In this document: piece by piece, positions 38,313 through 47,712 of the stretch
Position numbering within the stretch: position 1 is the first letter of the stretch
How the letters are laid out: each line of letters starts with the position of its first letter
Origin: Clostridiales bacterium
GTDB taxonomy: Bacteria > Bacillota > Clostridia > Lachnospirales > Lachnospiraceae
Assembly (NCBI GenBank): GCA_018369015.1
Contig: JAGZDD010000004.1
Coordinates: 1-64,000, forward strand
Direction of reading: 5' to 3'
DNA length: 64,000 bases
Notes under the pieces: generated by a model
What the model was told of the DNA's origin: nothing
Databases searched by the model: none
What the model saw: the letters and a program-made list of their open reading frames with translations, nothing else
Made by a program: the position numbers and the translations under genes

Positions 38313-39239
38313 ATGAAAAAGAAAAATGGCGCCGGAAAAACGATCAGACGCTTTATGCCATTTTATCTTATGATGATTCCAGGGCTTTTGTATCTGCTGA
38401 TTAATAATTATATTCCCATGGCCGGGCTCGTGATGGCCTTTGAGAAATATAATGTGCGCGGGGGGATGTTTGGAAGCCCGTTTTGCGGCCTGGAAAATTT
38501 TGAATATCTTTTTGCCACAGACGATGCATGGCTGATCACACGGAATACAATTTTATATAATATTACTTTTATTATTCTCGGAAATGCCGCCGCCATCGGC
38601 GTTGCGGTATGCTTAAATCAGATACGCAGCAAGATCCGCAAACAGATTTATCAGACGATTATTTTACTTCCGTATATTATTTCAATCATTGTGGTGGCCT
38701 ATCTGGCCAATGCGTTTTTAGCCGGCGATACAGGGTTTATTAATACAAAGATTCTGGAGCCTCTCGGGCTTGAACCGATCTCATTTTACTCGGAACCAAA
38801 ATACTGGCCGTTTATCCTTGTGTTTGTCAACCTGTGGAAAAGCGTGGGCTACAGCTGTATTTTGTATCTGGCCAACCTGGCCGGGATTGACCCGGGCTTT
38901 TATGAGGCCGCTGCCATTGACGGGGCGACAAGGCGGCAGATGTTTTGGAAGATCACGCTGCCATGCCTGAAGCCGACCATTATTACGCTTTTGATTCTTG
39001 CGATTGGAAAAATGTTTTATTCGGATTTCGGCCTTTTCTACCAGGTGCCTATGCAGTCCGGGATGCTCTTTAGCGTGACCCAGACGATCGATACCTACGT
39101 ATTTTACGGCCTGACATCCAACAGCAATATCGGCATGACTGCAGCCGCCGGTTTTTATCAGTCGATTGTCGGCTTTATCCTTGTTTTGGGCAGCAATGCT
39201 ATTGTGCGCAAAGTCAGCAGGGAAAATGCCATGTTCTGA
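38313..39239 (+). CDS. ABC sugar transporter permease, LplB type, module D
   Basis: Membrane subunit of 308 aa, six hydrophobic segments, EAA loop EAAAIDGATRRQMFWKITLP. GGGGAG precedes the ATG. The most similar neighbour in sequence is the module A permease. Confidence 0.92.
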   Translation: MKKKNGAGKTIRRFMPFYLMMIPGLLYLLINNYIPMAGLVMAFEKYNVRGGMFGSPFCGLENFEYLFATDDAWLITRNTILYNITFIILGNAAAIGVAVCLNQIRSKIRKQIYQTIILLPYIISIIVVAYLANAFLAGDTGFINTKILEPLGLEPISFYSEPKYWPFILVFVNLWKSVGYSCILYLANLAGIDPGFYEAAAIDGATRRQMFWKITLPCLKPTIITLLILAIGKMFYSDFGLFYQVPMQSGMLFSVTQTIDTYVFYGLTSNSNIGMTAAAGFYQSIVGFILVLGSNAIVRKVSRENAMF

Positions 39240-39280
39240 CGAAAGGTACAGGCTGATTTATAAAATGTGGAGGAAAAGGA

Positions 39281-40159
39281 ATGGTTAAAAAAGATCTCGG
39301 CCACCGCATAGCCATTAATACATTGCTGATTGTATTATGCGTATTATGCATAGCGCCATTTATTATGCTGATCGCGGCTTCATTTACAGGGGAAAATACC
39401 CTTGTATCCGAAGGCTATAATTTTATTATTAAAGACTTTACTTTAGACGCTTACCAGTATTTATTCAGGGATAACAGCATTTTCAGGGCTTACGGGATAA
39501 CGATTTTTGTCACTGCCGTGGGCGTTGCCTGCTCGATTCTTGTCACGACCCTGCTGGCCTATCCGCTGTCCATGGGGAATCTTCCGGGAAAAAATGTTTT
39601 TATGTTCCTTGTATTTTTTACGATGCTCTTTTCCGGCGGCCTTGTTCCAAGCTATATGATGTGGACGCAGATTTTCCATATAAAAAATACGATATGGGCG
39701 CTGATTGTTCCGAACCTGATTACCAATGGCTTTACGATTATGATCATGCGCACCTACTTTGCCACGAATATTCCTAAGGAAATTCTGGAAAGCGCCCGTA
39801 TTGACGGGGCATCGGAACTGAAGATCCTGTTTCGGATTGTTGTGCCTATGAGCCTTCCGATTGTCGCTACGATCGGGCTTATGGCGGGAATCACCTATTG
39901 GAATGACTGGAACAATGCTTTATACTATATTACAGATAATCATTTAAACAGCATCCAGGCGCTGCTGAATAAAATGCTGACAAACGCCCAGTATCTCCAG
40001 CAGACGGCCCAGTACGGTTCGGTCGCCATGGACGCAGTGCCGACGACGGCGGTGCGTATGGCGGTGGCCGTTTTGGGCGCAGTGCCGTTGATGTGTATTT
40101 ATCCGTTTTTCCAGAAGTATTTTGCCAAAGGACTGACCCTTGGCGCAGTGAAGGGCTGA
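39281..40159 (+). CDS. ABC sugar transporter permease, YtcP type, module D
   Basis: Membrane subunit of 292 aa, six hydrophobic segments, EAA loop ESARIDGASELKILFRIVVP, C terminus KGLTLGAVKG. GTGGAGGAAAAGG precedes the ATG. No ATPase gene follows; a two-component pair does. Confidence 0.92.
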   Translation: MVKKDLGHRIAINTLLIVLCVLCIAPFIMLIAASFTGENTLVSEGYNFIIKDFTLDAYQYLFRDNSIFRAYGITIFVTAVGVACSILVTTLLAYPLSMGNLPGKNVFMFLVFFTMLFSGGLVPSYMMWTQIFHIKNTIWALIVPNLITNGFTIMIMRTYFATNIPKEILESARIDGASELKILFRIVVPMSLPIVATIGLMAGITYWNDWNNALYYITDNHLNSIQALLNKMLTNAQYLQQTAQYGSVAMDAVPTTAVRMAVAVLGAVPLMCIYPFFQKYFAKGLTLGAVKG

Positions 40160-40231
40160 AAGAAGGCTTGCCGGAACGCAGGGGCGGGGCGTAAAAACAG
40201 TCAATCTGGGGCGGACAGGAGGGGGCATCCT

Positions 40232-41977
40232 ATGGGATTTCATTTCAAAGAAAAAATCGGAAAATCAGGCAAAGGCCATTCAATCGTTTACTGGTTCAGG
40301 CTTTTTCTGCTTTTGCTCCTTTTTTTTATTCTGCTCATCGGTTTTTTATTTGAGCGATCCATGAAATCCGCCCTGATTTGCCAAAAGGTGGATGACCTGA
40401 ATACGATTTTTAAGATTTATGCCAGTGAAATGGATGCAAGCTTTAATTCCTTACAGAACTATTTATATGCAACACTTTCAGAATCGCCGGCGATGACAAG
40501 GATCGAAACCGGGGGAACAGAAACGGAGACAGCTTTTGCCCGGCTGGATATAGCGAAGGCGCTGTCCAATATTGCGAGCTGGGACAAGAGGGTGGAAAGC
40601 CTGATCTTTTATTCCCCCAAAAGCCCGGATAAGGTACTGATTGAAAACGGGCTTGAGCCGGAATTTCAAAACCGGGAATCTATGCAGCAGCAGTTAAAGG
40701 ATTGGATTGACGGGGAAATTAAAAAACGGACGATCCGGCGTTCGGGCTATATGATCGCCCGGTGCGCAAGCAAAGACTATATCCTGCGATTTTATAAGAT
40801 ACATAACAGCTATGTCGGTATGGGCATCGCCCTTGAGAGTATTCTTTCGTCACTGCAGGCATCCATGGAGGACCGGGATTCGTTGCTTTTTATTGCCGGA
40901 AATGACGGCACTGTCCTGGAAGCGACTGGGGATATGCCCGGCCAGATCGACATTTCCGAAAACGGAACAGCCGCAGATGTGTCGGGAACACAGATGCTTC
41001 AGATCAATGTGATGTCACAAAATGGTGATTTTTATGTCGGGCAGATGCTTGCGGCATCGGAAATTTTTGTTGGGATCAATCATGTAAGGACAATGCTTGT
41101 GGTCATGGTTGTGATTGTCCTTGCAGTTGTTGAACTTTTTGTTTATCTGATCTGCCGTTTTATCAATTATCCGGCAGAGCAGCTTGTTTTTGGGATGAAA
41201 CGTACCGGCGAAGGCCAGTGGAACGAGCCGCTGCAGGTGACGGGATGCGTCCGGGAGTTTCGGACGTTGATTTCGACCTTTAATGAAATGATCCATGAAA
41301 TTAAAAATCTGAAAATTAAAAATTATGAGGCGCAGCTGCAAAACCAGAAGGTTTATTTGCAGTATCTCCAGCTCCAGATCAATCCCCATTTTTATCTGAA
41401 CGCATTAAATATTGTCTATTCCCTGGCGGAGATTGGGGATTTTAAGACAATCCAGAGAATGATCCTGGCGCTTGTCAAATATTTAAGGTACCATTTCCAG
41501 GATGTCAATACACTGGTGACGGTCACTCAGGAGCTTGAGCATGTGCGCAGCTATATCGATATTTCACAGATACGCTTTTCAGATGCCATTGACTACGAGG
41601 AGCGGCCGGATGCGGATGTCATAGAAGCACTGATCCCTCCCTTTATTATCCAGAGTTTTGTGGAAAACAGCATTAAATATGCGCTGAAAAACCGGAAAAA
41701 GGGCCGTCTGTTTATCCAGGCATGGCAGGAGGCTGAAAATGACGGGGAATATTTAATGATTGAAATCCGGGATAACGGCAATGGCTACAGCGATGAAGTG
41801 ATCCGGGCCATTAACAGCGGCCATGTGCTGGAAGACAGCCATGGAGGCAGAGTTGGGATACGCAATGTGATGGAAAGGCTGGCGCTTATTTACGGCGATA
41901 AAGCAGAGGTAGCTTTGTCCAATGATGGCGGCGCGGTGACGCATATACGTCTGCCGCTGATTTTAAAGGAAATGTAG
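40232..41977 (+). CDS. YesM-type sensor histidine kinase, module D
   Basis: Membrane sensor kinase, 581 aa: transmembrane helix about 22-44 (FLLLLLFFILLIGFLF), extracytoplasmic sensor, second helix about 288-310, HAMP, phosphorylation motif QINPHFYLNALN with His386, and HATPase (DNGNGYSDE). GGAGGGGG precedes the ATG. Unlike the pair of kinases at 13.8-17.2 kb, this gene is intact. It is followed by its response regulator and then the hydrolases, so it very likely senses the module D substrate. Confidence 0.92.
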   Translation: MGFHFKEKIGKSGKGHSIVYWFRLFLLLLLFFILLIGFLFERSMKSALICQKVDDLNTIFKIYASEMDASFNSLQNYLYATLSESPAMTRIETGGTETETAFARLDIAKALSNIASWDKRVESLIFYSPKSPDKVLIENGLEPEFQNRESMQQQLKDWIDGEIKKRTIRRSGYMIARCASKDYILRFYKIHNSYVGMGIALESILSSLQASMEDRDSLLFIAGNDGTVLEATGDMPGQIDISENGTAADVSGTQMLQINVMSQNGDFYVGQMLAASEIFVGINHVRTMLVVMVVIVLAVVELFVYLICRFINYPAEQLVFGMKRTGEGQWNEPLQVTGCVREFRTLISTFNEMIHEIKNLKIKNYEAQLQNQKVYLQYLQLQINPHFYLNALNIVYSLAEIGDFKTIQRMILALVKYLRYHFQDVNTLVTVTQELEHVRSYIDISQIRFSDAIDYEERPDADVIEALIPPFIIQSFVENSIKYALKNRKKGRLFIQAWQEAENDGEYLMIEIRDNGNGYSDEVIRAINSGHVLEDSHGGRVGIRNVMERLALIYGDKAEVALSNDGGAVTHIRLPLILKEM

Positions 41978-42027
41978 AAACGCGGCGAAAAGAAATGATT
42001 GGCAAGATGTTAAGTGGAGATGAGCGT

Positions 42028-42825
42028 ATGGGGTATCATATTTTACTTGTAGACGATGAAGAGCTGGCGATCCGTGGGATCGAAAGAGGCGTTGACTGGG
42101 ACGGCCTGTCGGTCGATACGGTTTTTAAGGCGCATAGCATGAAGACGGCCGTCAGAATGCTTGGCGCCTACAATATCGATATTGTCCTGACCGATATTGA
42201 GATGCCGGAGGGCTCCGGTATTGAGCTGATCCGGTGGGTCAGAAAGAACAAACCGGAAACGGCGTGTATTTTTTATACCTGCCATGCGGAATTTTCCTAC
42301 GCCCAGGAGGCGCTTCGCCTCGGGGCTGTGGATTATCTGTTAAAGCCTATTCCCTATGACGAGCTGGAGCAGATTTTAAAAAAGACGATTGCTTTGCTTA
42401 AGCATCAGGATCAGCGCCGTGAGATTGACGCGCTCTATGAAAATCTTTCAGAGGAAAGCCACGATATGTCTGCCGTGGAGCAGGTAAAGCAATACATTGC
42501 GGAGCATATTTCCATGGATATTTTGCGGGAGGATCTGGCCCGTCTTGTTTATATGAATCCGGATTATTTATCCCGGCTGTTTAAAAAATCGGAAGGCATA
42601 GGCTTATCCGAATACATTATTCAGAAAAAAATAGCCTTTGCTAAAAAGCTTTTGAAAAATACCCGGCTTTCGGTGGTCGATATTGCGGCCAGGACAGGAT
42701 TTTCCTATTCTTCGTATTTTATACGGATATTTAAAAAGAAGGAAGGCATGACCCCCGAACAGTACAGAAAAGACTGTTCCCGCGAGGAGAGCGGCCAGTC
42801 GGGGGAGAATGCCGGAAGGGAGTGA
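42028..42825 (+). CDS. YesN/AraC-type response regulator, module D
   Basis: Cognate regulator of the kinase upstream: receiver with VDDE, phospho-acceptor Asp56 in TDIEMP, LLKPIPYDE, then AraC two-HTH domain ending MTPEQYRKD. It is 265 aa. The start at 42028 is supported by GGAG 8 bases upstream; the in-frame ATG at 41995 would add 11 residues. It ends 4 bases before the rhamnosidase start, so regulator and hydrolases are one operon. Confidence 0.9.
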   Translation: MGYHILLVDDEELAIRGIERGVDWDGLSVDTVFKAHSMKTAVRMLGAYNIDIVLTDIEMPEGSGIELIRWVRKNKPETACIFYTCHAEFSYAQEALRLGAVDYLLKPIPYDELEQILKKTIALLKHQDQRREIDALYENLSEESHDMSAVEQVKQYIAEHISMDILREDLARLVYMNPDYLSRLFKKSEGIGLSEYIIQKKIAFAKKLLKNTRLSVVDIAARTGFSYSSYFIRIFKKKEGMTPEQYRKDCSREESGQSGENAGRE

Positions 42826-42829
42826 GTAT

Positions 42830-45175
42830 ATGGAGGAAAAAGCTTTGTTTTGCGGACACTGGATCACTGCGGGAAGCGCCCGGCCCTTTTATGCGCGCCG
42901 GCGTTTTTTTATCCCGCAGGCGGTAAAAAGCGCTCGGGCATCGGTGTGCGGCCTCGGGCAGTTTATTTTTTATATGAACGGCCAGAAAATCGGCGATCAC
43001 GAGCTTGACCCGGGGTGGACGGATTACAGGCAGTGGATACAGTATGTCACCTTCGATGTGGCGCAGGCGCTAAAAGCCGGTGAAAACATGATGGGGGCGG
43101 AAGTGGGGAACGGATGGTATATAAAAATGGATGACGGTTATACGTTTTCTTTTCCGGATTTTATGCCGCCCAACCCAAATCTCTACCGGCCCTTTGGCAG
43201 GTCTTTGATATTGGCGGTGAAGCTTGAGCTTGAGTTTGAGGACGGAAGCCGGGAAGTTTTGTGGTCCGATGAAAGCTTCCGGGTTCATGCGCATCCGGTA
43301 ACGATGACCAATGTCTATGGATCGGAAACAGAGGATAGGCGCCTGAGGGTTAAGGACTGGTGTCTGGCAGAAAGCTCTGACGGCGGATGGGAACCGGCGC
43401 GCCTGCTGGAGCCGGATGAGGAGCCTGCCGGGCTGCCAAGGCCCCAGCTCCAGCCGGCGGTTAAGGTCATCCGAAGCTATGACGGGATTTTGTCCGGGCG
43501 CGCCGGAGGCCGTGAAATCTATGATTTTGGCCAGAATATGGCGGGGCTGCTGGAATTTGAGGCAAAGGGAAAGGCCGGGGATAAGCTTTTAATTTATCCG
43601 GCGGAAAAGCTGAAAGCGGACGGCGATATTGACCAGACCGCCAAAGGCTGGACGGATGTGGCTTCATGCATGACCTATATTCTTGGCGAGGACGACGCGT
43701 GGGAAACCTTCCGCATGAAATTCACTTATTTTGGGGGAAGATATGCTGCTGTGGAAAAGCTCCCGGCCCATACCCGGGAAGGCGGCAATGAAAAAATACA
43801 GATAAAAAACATGAAGGCCCACGCTATCAGCAGCGCATGGAAAACGGACGGCGCATTTTTTTGTGATGACGGGCGGTACATGCAGATTTATGACATGATA
43901 GAAAAAACCGTGGAGGCAAACCTGTTAAGCGTCCACACCGACTGCCCGACGATTGAACGGTTTGCCTGGCAGGAGATCAATCATCTGATGGCTCCGTCAA
44001 TTTTTTATATGAAGGACGGAAAAGGGCTGTGGGAAAAATTTCTGACCGACATGCGCATGGCGCAGCATAAGAGGGGAGATTGCTTTAACGATCTGTCCGG
44101 CGGGCATTATTTCCCGGGGGAGGGGCTGATTCCTTCCCAGTGTCCCTGCTATATTCCAAACGTTTTGCCGGTTCCCGGGATGGGAAGCTTTTATGACACG
44201 ATCGCCTGGGGCAGCGCCTGTATTCTGGGAACGCGCTGGCATTATCTGTTTTATGGGGATATTCAGGTTATTAAAGATAATTATCAGACAGGGCTTAATT
44301 ATGTCCGATATTTAAAGACAAGGGTGGATGAAAACGGCTTTATCAGCCACGGGCTTGGTGACTGGGGGCATCCGGACGGGGAGCTGGCCAGGGAAAATAT
44401 TGAAACCGCGTTTTTGTATGCGGATGTGTGTACGCTGGCATGGTTTGCCGGGCTTCTTGGCCGGATAAAGGAGCAGCGGGAATTGGAACGATGGGCGTCG
44501 CAGATAAAGGAAAATTATAATGAAAAGCTTCTGGTGCGTCATCCGTCCAGGGATTTCTGGTGCTACCGCGTCTGGGAACACAAAGACCGTGTATTTCTTA
44601 CGCAGGCGGCCCAGGCCCTGCCATTATACTGGGGGCTTGTGCCGGATGAAAAGCGGGCGGATGTCGAGCGTGCCCTGATATGGACTTTGGAGAACAGGGG
44701 GGCCTTTGCCGCCGGGGAGATCGGGCTGCCCTATATTATCCAGGCAGCGTCCGGATGCGGCCAGAACTACCGGATCGCCCGGTACATGCTGCGGGAAAAG
44801 CACCCAGGCTACTATGCCTTTGTAAAAGACGGCATGACGACCCTTGGGGAGTACTGGGAAGAAAATCCCAGAAGCCACTGCCACGATATGATGGGGCATA
44901 TTATTGAATGGTATTATAACGGGCTTGCCGGCATACGGCCTCAAAAGCCGGGCTTTGCACAGGTGCAGATTTGCCCTTATCTCCCGGAGACAATGACGGC
45001 GCTTTATTGCTCCTATCATTGTGTGCGGGGGCGCATGGAAGTCCGCATAAGGCTTTGCTCCGACGGCATCCATCTGGATATTACAGCGCCCGGGAATATA
45101 AAGCTTGACATTTGCACAGAGCATCTTAAGGAGCGGGGGAGCGGCAAAATTTACGTGTCTGTCCACCGGGATTAA
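42830..45175 (+). CDS. GH78 alpha-L-rhamnosidase-like enzyme
   Basis: Cytoplasmic exo-enzyme releasing terminal alpha-L-rhamnose from flavonoid glycosides, saponins or pectic oligomers. N-terminal beta-sandwich domain with the family phrase FYMNGQKIGDHELDPGWTDY, then the (alpha/alpha)6 barrel with TDCPTIERFAWQE, which matches the usual DCPQRDERLGW catalytic stretch with the first Asp-Glu altered, and a C-terminal beta domain. It is 781 aa with no signal peptide. The start at 42830 follows GGAAGGGA. The changed catalytic stretch makes the exact specificity uncertain. Confidence 0.85.
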   Translation: MEEKALFCGHWITAGSARPFYARRRFFIPQAVKSARASVCGLGQFIFYMNGQKIGDHELDPGWTDYRQWIQYVTFDVAQALKAGENMMGAEVGNGWYIKMDDGYTFSFPDFMPPNPNLYRPFGRSLILAVKLELEFEDGSREVLWSDESFRVHAHPVTMTNVYGSETEDRRLRVKDWCLAESSDGGWEPARLLEPDEEPAGLPRPQLQPAVKVIRSYDGILSGRAGGREIYDFGQNMAGLLEFEAKGKAGDKLLIYPAEKLKADGDIDQTAKGWTDVASCMTYILGEDDAWETFRMKFTYFGGRYAAVEKLPAHTREGGNEKIQIKNMKAHAISSAWKTDGAFFCDDGRYMQIYDMIEKTVEANLLSVHTDCPTIERFAWQEINHLMAPSIFYMKDGKGLWEKFLTDMRMAQHKRGDCFNDLSGGHYFPGEGLIPSQCPCYIPNVLPVPGMGSFYDTIAWGSACILGTRWHYLFYGDIQVIKDNYQTGLNYVRYLKTRVDENGFISHGLGDWGHPDGELARENIETAFLYADVCTLAWFAGLLGRIKEQRELERWASQIKENYNEKLLVRHPSRDFWCYRVWEHKDRVFLTQAAQALPLYWGLVPDEKRADVERALIWTLENRGAFAAGEIGLPYIIQAASGCGQNYRIARYMLREKHPGYYAFVKDGMTTLGEYWEENPRSHCHDMMGHIIEWYYNGLAGIRPQKPGFAQVQICPYLPETMTALYCSYHCVRGRMEVRIRLCSDGIHLDITAPGNIKLDICTEHLKERGSGKIYVSVHRD

Positions 45176-45192
45176 AAGGAGGAATATTTCAT

Positions 45193-46260
45193 ATGTATCA
45201 TACGATAAGGCCGGGGCAGGTATGGCTGGATACCGAAGGAAAGCGCATACAGGCCCACGGGGGGAGCATTATTGTTGTCGACGGTATTTTTTACTGGTAT
45301 GGCGAAAATAAGGAAAAAACAACAGGGAAGGATGAGATCTGGCACTGGGGCGTGCGCTGCTATTCTTCAACGGATCTGTATAACTGGAAGGACGAGGGGA
45401 TCATTATACCGCCAAAGCTTGAGGATAAAACATCGCCGCTGCATCCCTTTGCAATGATGGACCGGCCCCATATCCTGTATAATAAAAAGACAAAAAAATA
45501 TGTGGCATGGCTTAAAATCATGGGGGAGCCGCCCTGCTTTGCCGTATTGACGGCGGATCACATTTTAGGGCCTTATACAATGGAGAATCCAAAAGTAAAT
45601 CCCTGCGGCCTGCCGGTGGGCGACTTTGACCTTCAGGCAGACGAGGCGACCGGGGATGCCTATCTTATCAGCCAGAGGCCCCATACGACGATTTATGTGA
45701 TTAAGCTCAACGATGAATATACCGGCGTCATGGGAAAATATTCGGAGCATTTTAAACATGAGGCTCCTCCGGATGCCAGGGAGGCTCCGGCTCATTTTAT
45801 AAGAAACGGACGCCATTATCTGATCACATCGGGAACGACCGGCTATTTCCCCAATCCTTCGGAGGTTTCGGAGGCGGATAACTGGCACGGCCCATATAAG
45901 ATCCTTGGGAATCCCCACAGAAACGATCCTTCGATGACCTCTTTTTCTTCGCAGATCAGCTCTGTTTTCCGTTATCCCGGGAAAAAGGATTTGTATATTG
46001 CCCTGGCTGACCGATGGCGGCCGGAGCTTGAGGGCGAAGCCGGACAATCCTGGGAATGTGGGGAATATTCTAAAAAAATTCAGGAAAAGTTCCGGAAAAT
46101 TTTTGACCCGAAGGGAACCTTCGTCTTTGGGCCGGAGGATGCCAAGGATATGCGGATCAATACATCGGTTTCAGATTATGTATGGCTTCCGCTGAAATTT
46201 GACGGGGAGCAGGTCTATATTGACTGGATGGATGAATGGAGGGTCGAAGACTATGAATGA
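45193..46260 (+). CDS. GH43 family glycosidase, subfamily 24/34-like
   Basis: Five-bladed beta-propeller glycosidase, 355 aa, cytoplasmic. The opening AHGGSIIVVDGIFYWYGEN and the acid motif EAPAHFIRNGRHYLITSG resemble the group containing exo-beta-1,3-galactanases and galactosidases, in which the usual catalytic-base Asp is replaced. There is no Asp at the expected position here either. It follows the rhamnosidase by 17 bases. Likely target: terminal galactose or arabinose on a plant glycan or glycoside. Subfamily assignment is from memory and tentative. Confidence 0.8.
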   Translation: MYHTIRPGQVWLDTEGKRIQAHGGSIIVVDGIFYWYGENKEKTTGKDEIWHWGVRCYSSTDLYNWKDEGIIIPPKLEDKTSPLHPFAMMDRPHILYNKKTKKYVAWLKIMGEPPCFAVLTADHILGPYTMENPKVNPCGLPVGDFDLQADEATGDAYLISQRPHTTIYVIKLNDEYTGVMGKYSEHFKHEAPPDAREAPAHFIRNGRHYLITSGTTGYFPNPSEVSEADNWHGPYKILGNPHRNDPSMTSFSSQISSVFRYPGKKDLYIALADRWRPELEGEAGQSWECGEYSKKIQEKFRKIFDPKGTFVFGPEDAKDMRINTSVSDYVWLPLKFDGEQVYIDWMDEWRVEDYE

Positions 46261-47653
46261 GGGGGAGAAGATCCTGGAAAAATTTATAAATACGCGAAAT
46301 CCGGTTTTACCGCTAAAATACCATATCCCTGACAGTGAAGCCCATGTGATGCCGGACGGAAAGCTGTATATTTACGGGAGCTTTGACGACCGGGCGGACG
46401 TTTTTTGCAGTGAGCGTTATTATGTTGCTTCCACGGAGGATATGGAACACTGGACGATTTATGACGAAGCCTTTAACGGCAGCAGCGTTTCGTGGTTTCG
46501 TGACCCGGAGGATTATAAATATCCCGGCATTGACTGGAGCCGCCCGACGCCCTTTATCCGAAAGATGCTTGAGGAGGAAGCAAAGAAGGGCAAGGATATG
46601 AAGGCGGCCTTTGAACAGGCGGCCATGGAGGAAAAGCCGGCGCTTTTGTTTGCGCCGGACTGCCTGCCAAAGGACGGCACGTATTATCTTTATTTTTGTA
46701 TGCCGGACGACAGCGAGGGTGTGGCCCGGGCAAAGACGCCTTACGGCCCGTTTACAGATCCGGTCAAGCTGCCCTGCGGCGGGATTGACCCGGCGGTCTT
46801 TATTGACAGTGACGGGCAGGTGTATTACTATTGGGGCCAGCTTTTTTCCCACGGCGTCAAGCTGGATCCGGGGATGACTTCTTTTAATGAAAATGAGGTC
46901 GTCCACGATTTAGTCACTGAGGAAGAGCATTGCTTCCACGAGGGCTCTTCCATGAGAAAAATCGGCGATACCTATTATTATGTTTATGCAGACATGGAAA
47001 GGGGGAAGCCGACGGCGCTCGGCTATTCGACAGGAGCGTCTCCTCTGGGGCCGTTTACCTACCGGGGGATTATTATTGACAATGATGGATGCGACCCGGC
47101 AAGCTGGAACAACCACGGGTCGATTGAATGTGTGGACGGCCAGTGGTATGTTTTTTACCATCGGTGCAGCAGAGGGAAACAGCAGTACCGCAGGCTTTGT
47201 ATTGAGCGGATCACAATCGGGGAAGATGGTACGATTCAGGAAGTGAAAATGACTTCCCAGGGCATCGGGGAGCCTTTTGCGCCGGGAGAGACGATTATGG
47301 GCTTTCAGGCCTGCGGCGTGCAGGGGCAGCTTTATATCGGCGTCAACGAAGCGGCCGGGGAAGACAGCGCAGAGCCTTTGGAGGTGCTTACCAATATTTC
47401 AGACGGGGATTCGGCGGTTTATCGCTATGTAAAAAGCGGTAAGCCCTGGGAAAAAATCCGTATCACATGCCGGGGTAAAGGGAAAATCCATGTTTTTATG
47501 AATGGAAGGTCTGCGGGAAGTGTGAGCGCCGAGGCGCCGGAAGGAACGGAAGTCTGTGAAGGTGCGCTTTCTATGGATGCGGGAGAATATGAGCTTGTTT
47601 TAAAATTTGAAGAGCCAGAGCTGCTGGAAATCCTCAGCCTGGCGCTTTTATAG
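46253..47653 (+). CDS. GH43 family glycosidase with C-terminal CBM6-like domain
   Basis: Probable alpha-L-arabinofuranosidase or beta-xylosidase. The propeller shows the three GH43 acidic residues in context: DSEAHVMPDG (base), GIDPAVFIDSDG (pKa modulator) and HEGSSMRKIGDTYY (acid). The last ~130 residues are a beta-sandwich (DSAVYRYVKSG, ending YELVLKFE), like a CBM6. It is 466 aa with no signal peptide. The start at 46253 overlaps the previous stop by 8 bases and follows GGAGG; the longer frame from 46199 is unlikely. Confidence 0.87.
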   Translation: MNEGEKILEKFINTRNPVLPLKYHIPDSEAHVMPDGKLYIYGSFDDRADVFCSERYYVASTEDMEHWTIYDEAFNGSSVSWFRDPEDYKYPGIDWSRPTPFIRKMLEEEAKKGKDMKAAFEQAAMEEKPALLFAPDCLPKDGTYYLYFCMPDDSEGVARAKTPYGPFTDPVKLPCGGIDPAVFIDSDGQVYYYWGQLFSHGVKLDPGMTSFNENEVVHDLVTEEEHCFHEGSSMRKIGDTYYYVYADMERGKPTALGYSTGASPLGPFTYRGIIIDNDGCDPASWNNHGSIECVDGQWYVFYHRCSRGKQQYRRLCIERITIGEDGTIQEVKMTSQGIGEPFAPGETIMGFQACGVQGQLYIGVNEAAGEDSAEPLEVLTNISDGDSAVYRYVKSGKPWEKIRITCRGKGKIHVFMNGRSAGSVSAEAPEGTEVCEGALSMDAGEYELVLKFEEPELLEILSLALL

Positions 47654-47712
47654 GAACGGTTTGGGCGGCGCTTTCGTTTATGCGCCGCTTTCGATTAAGG
47701 GAAGGTGGAAAC

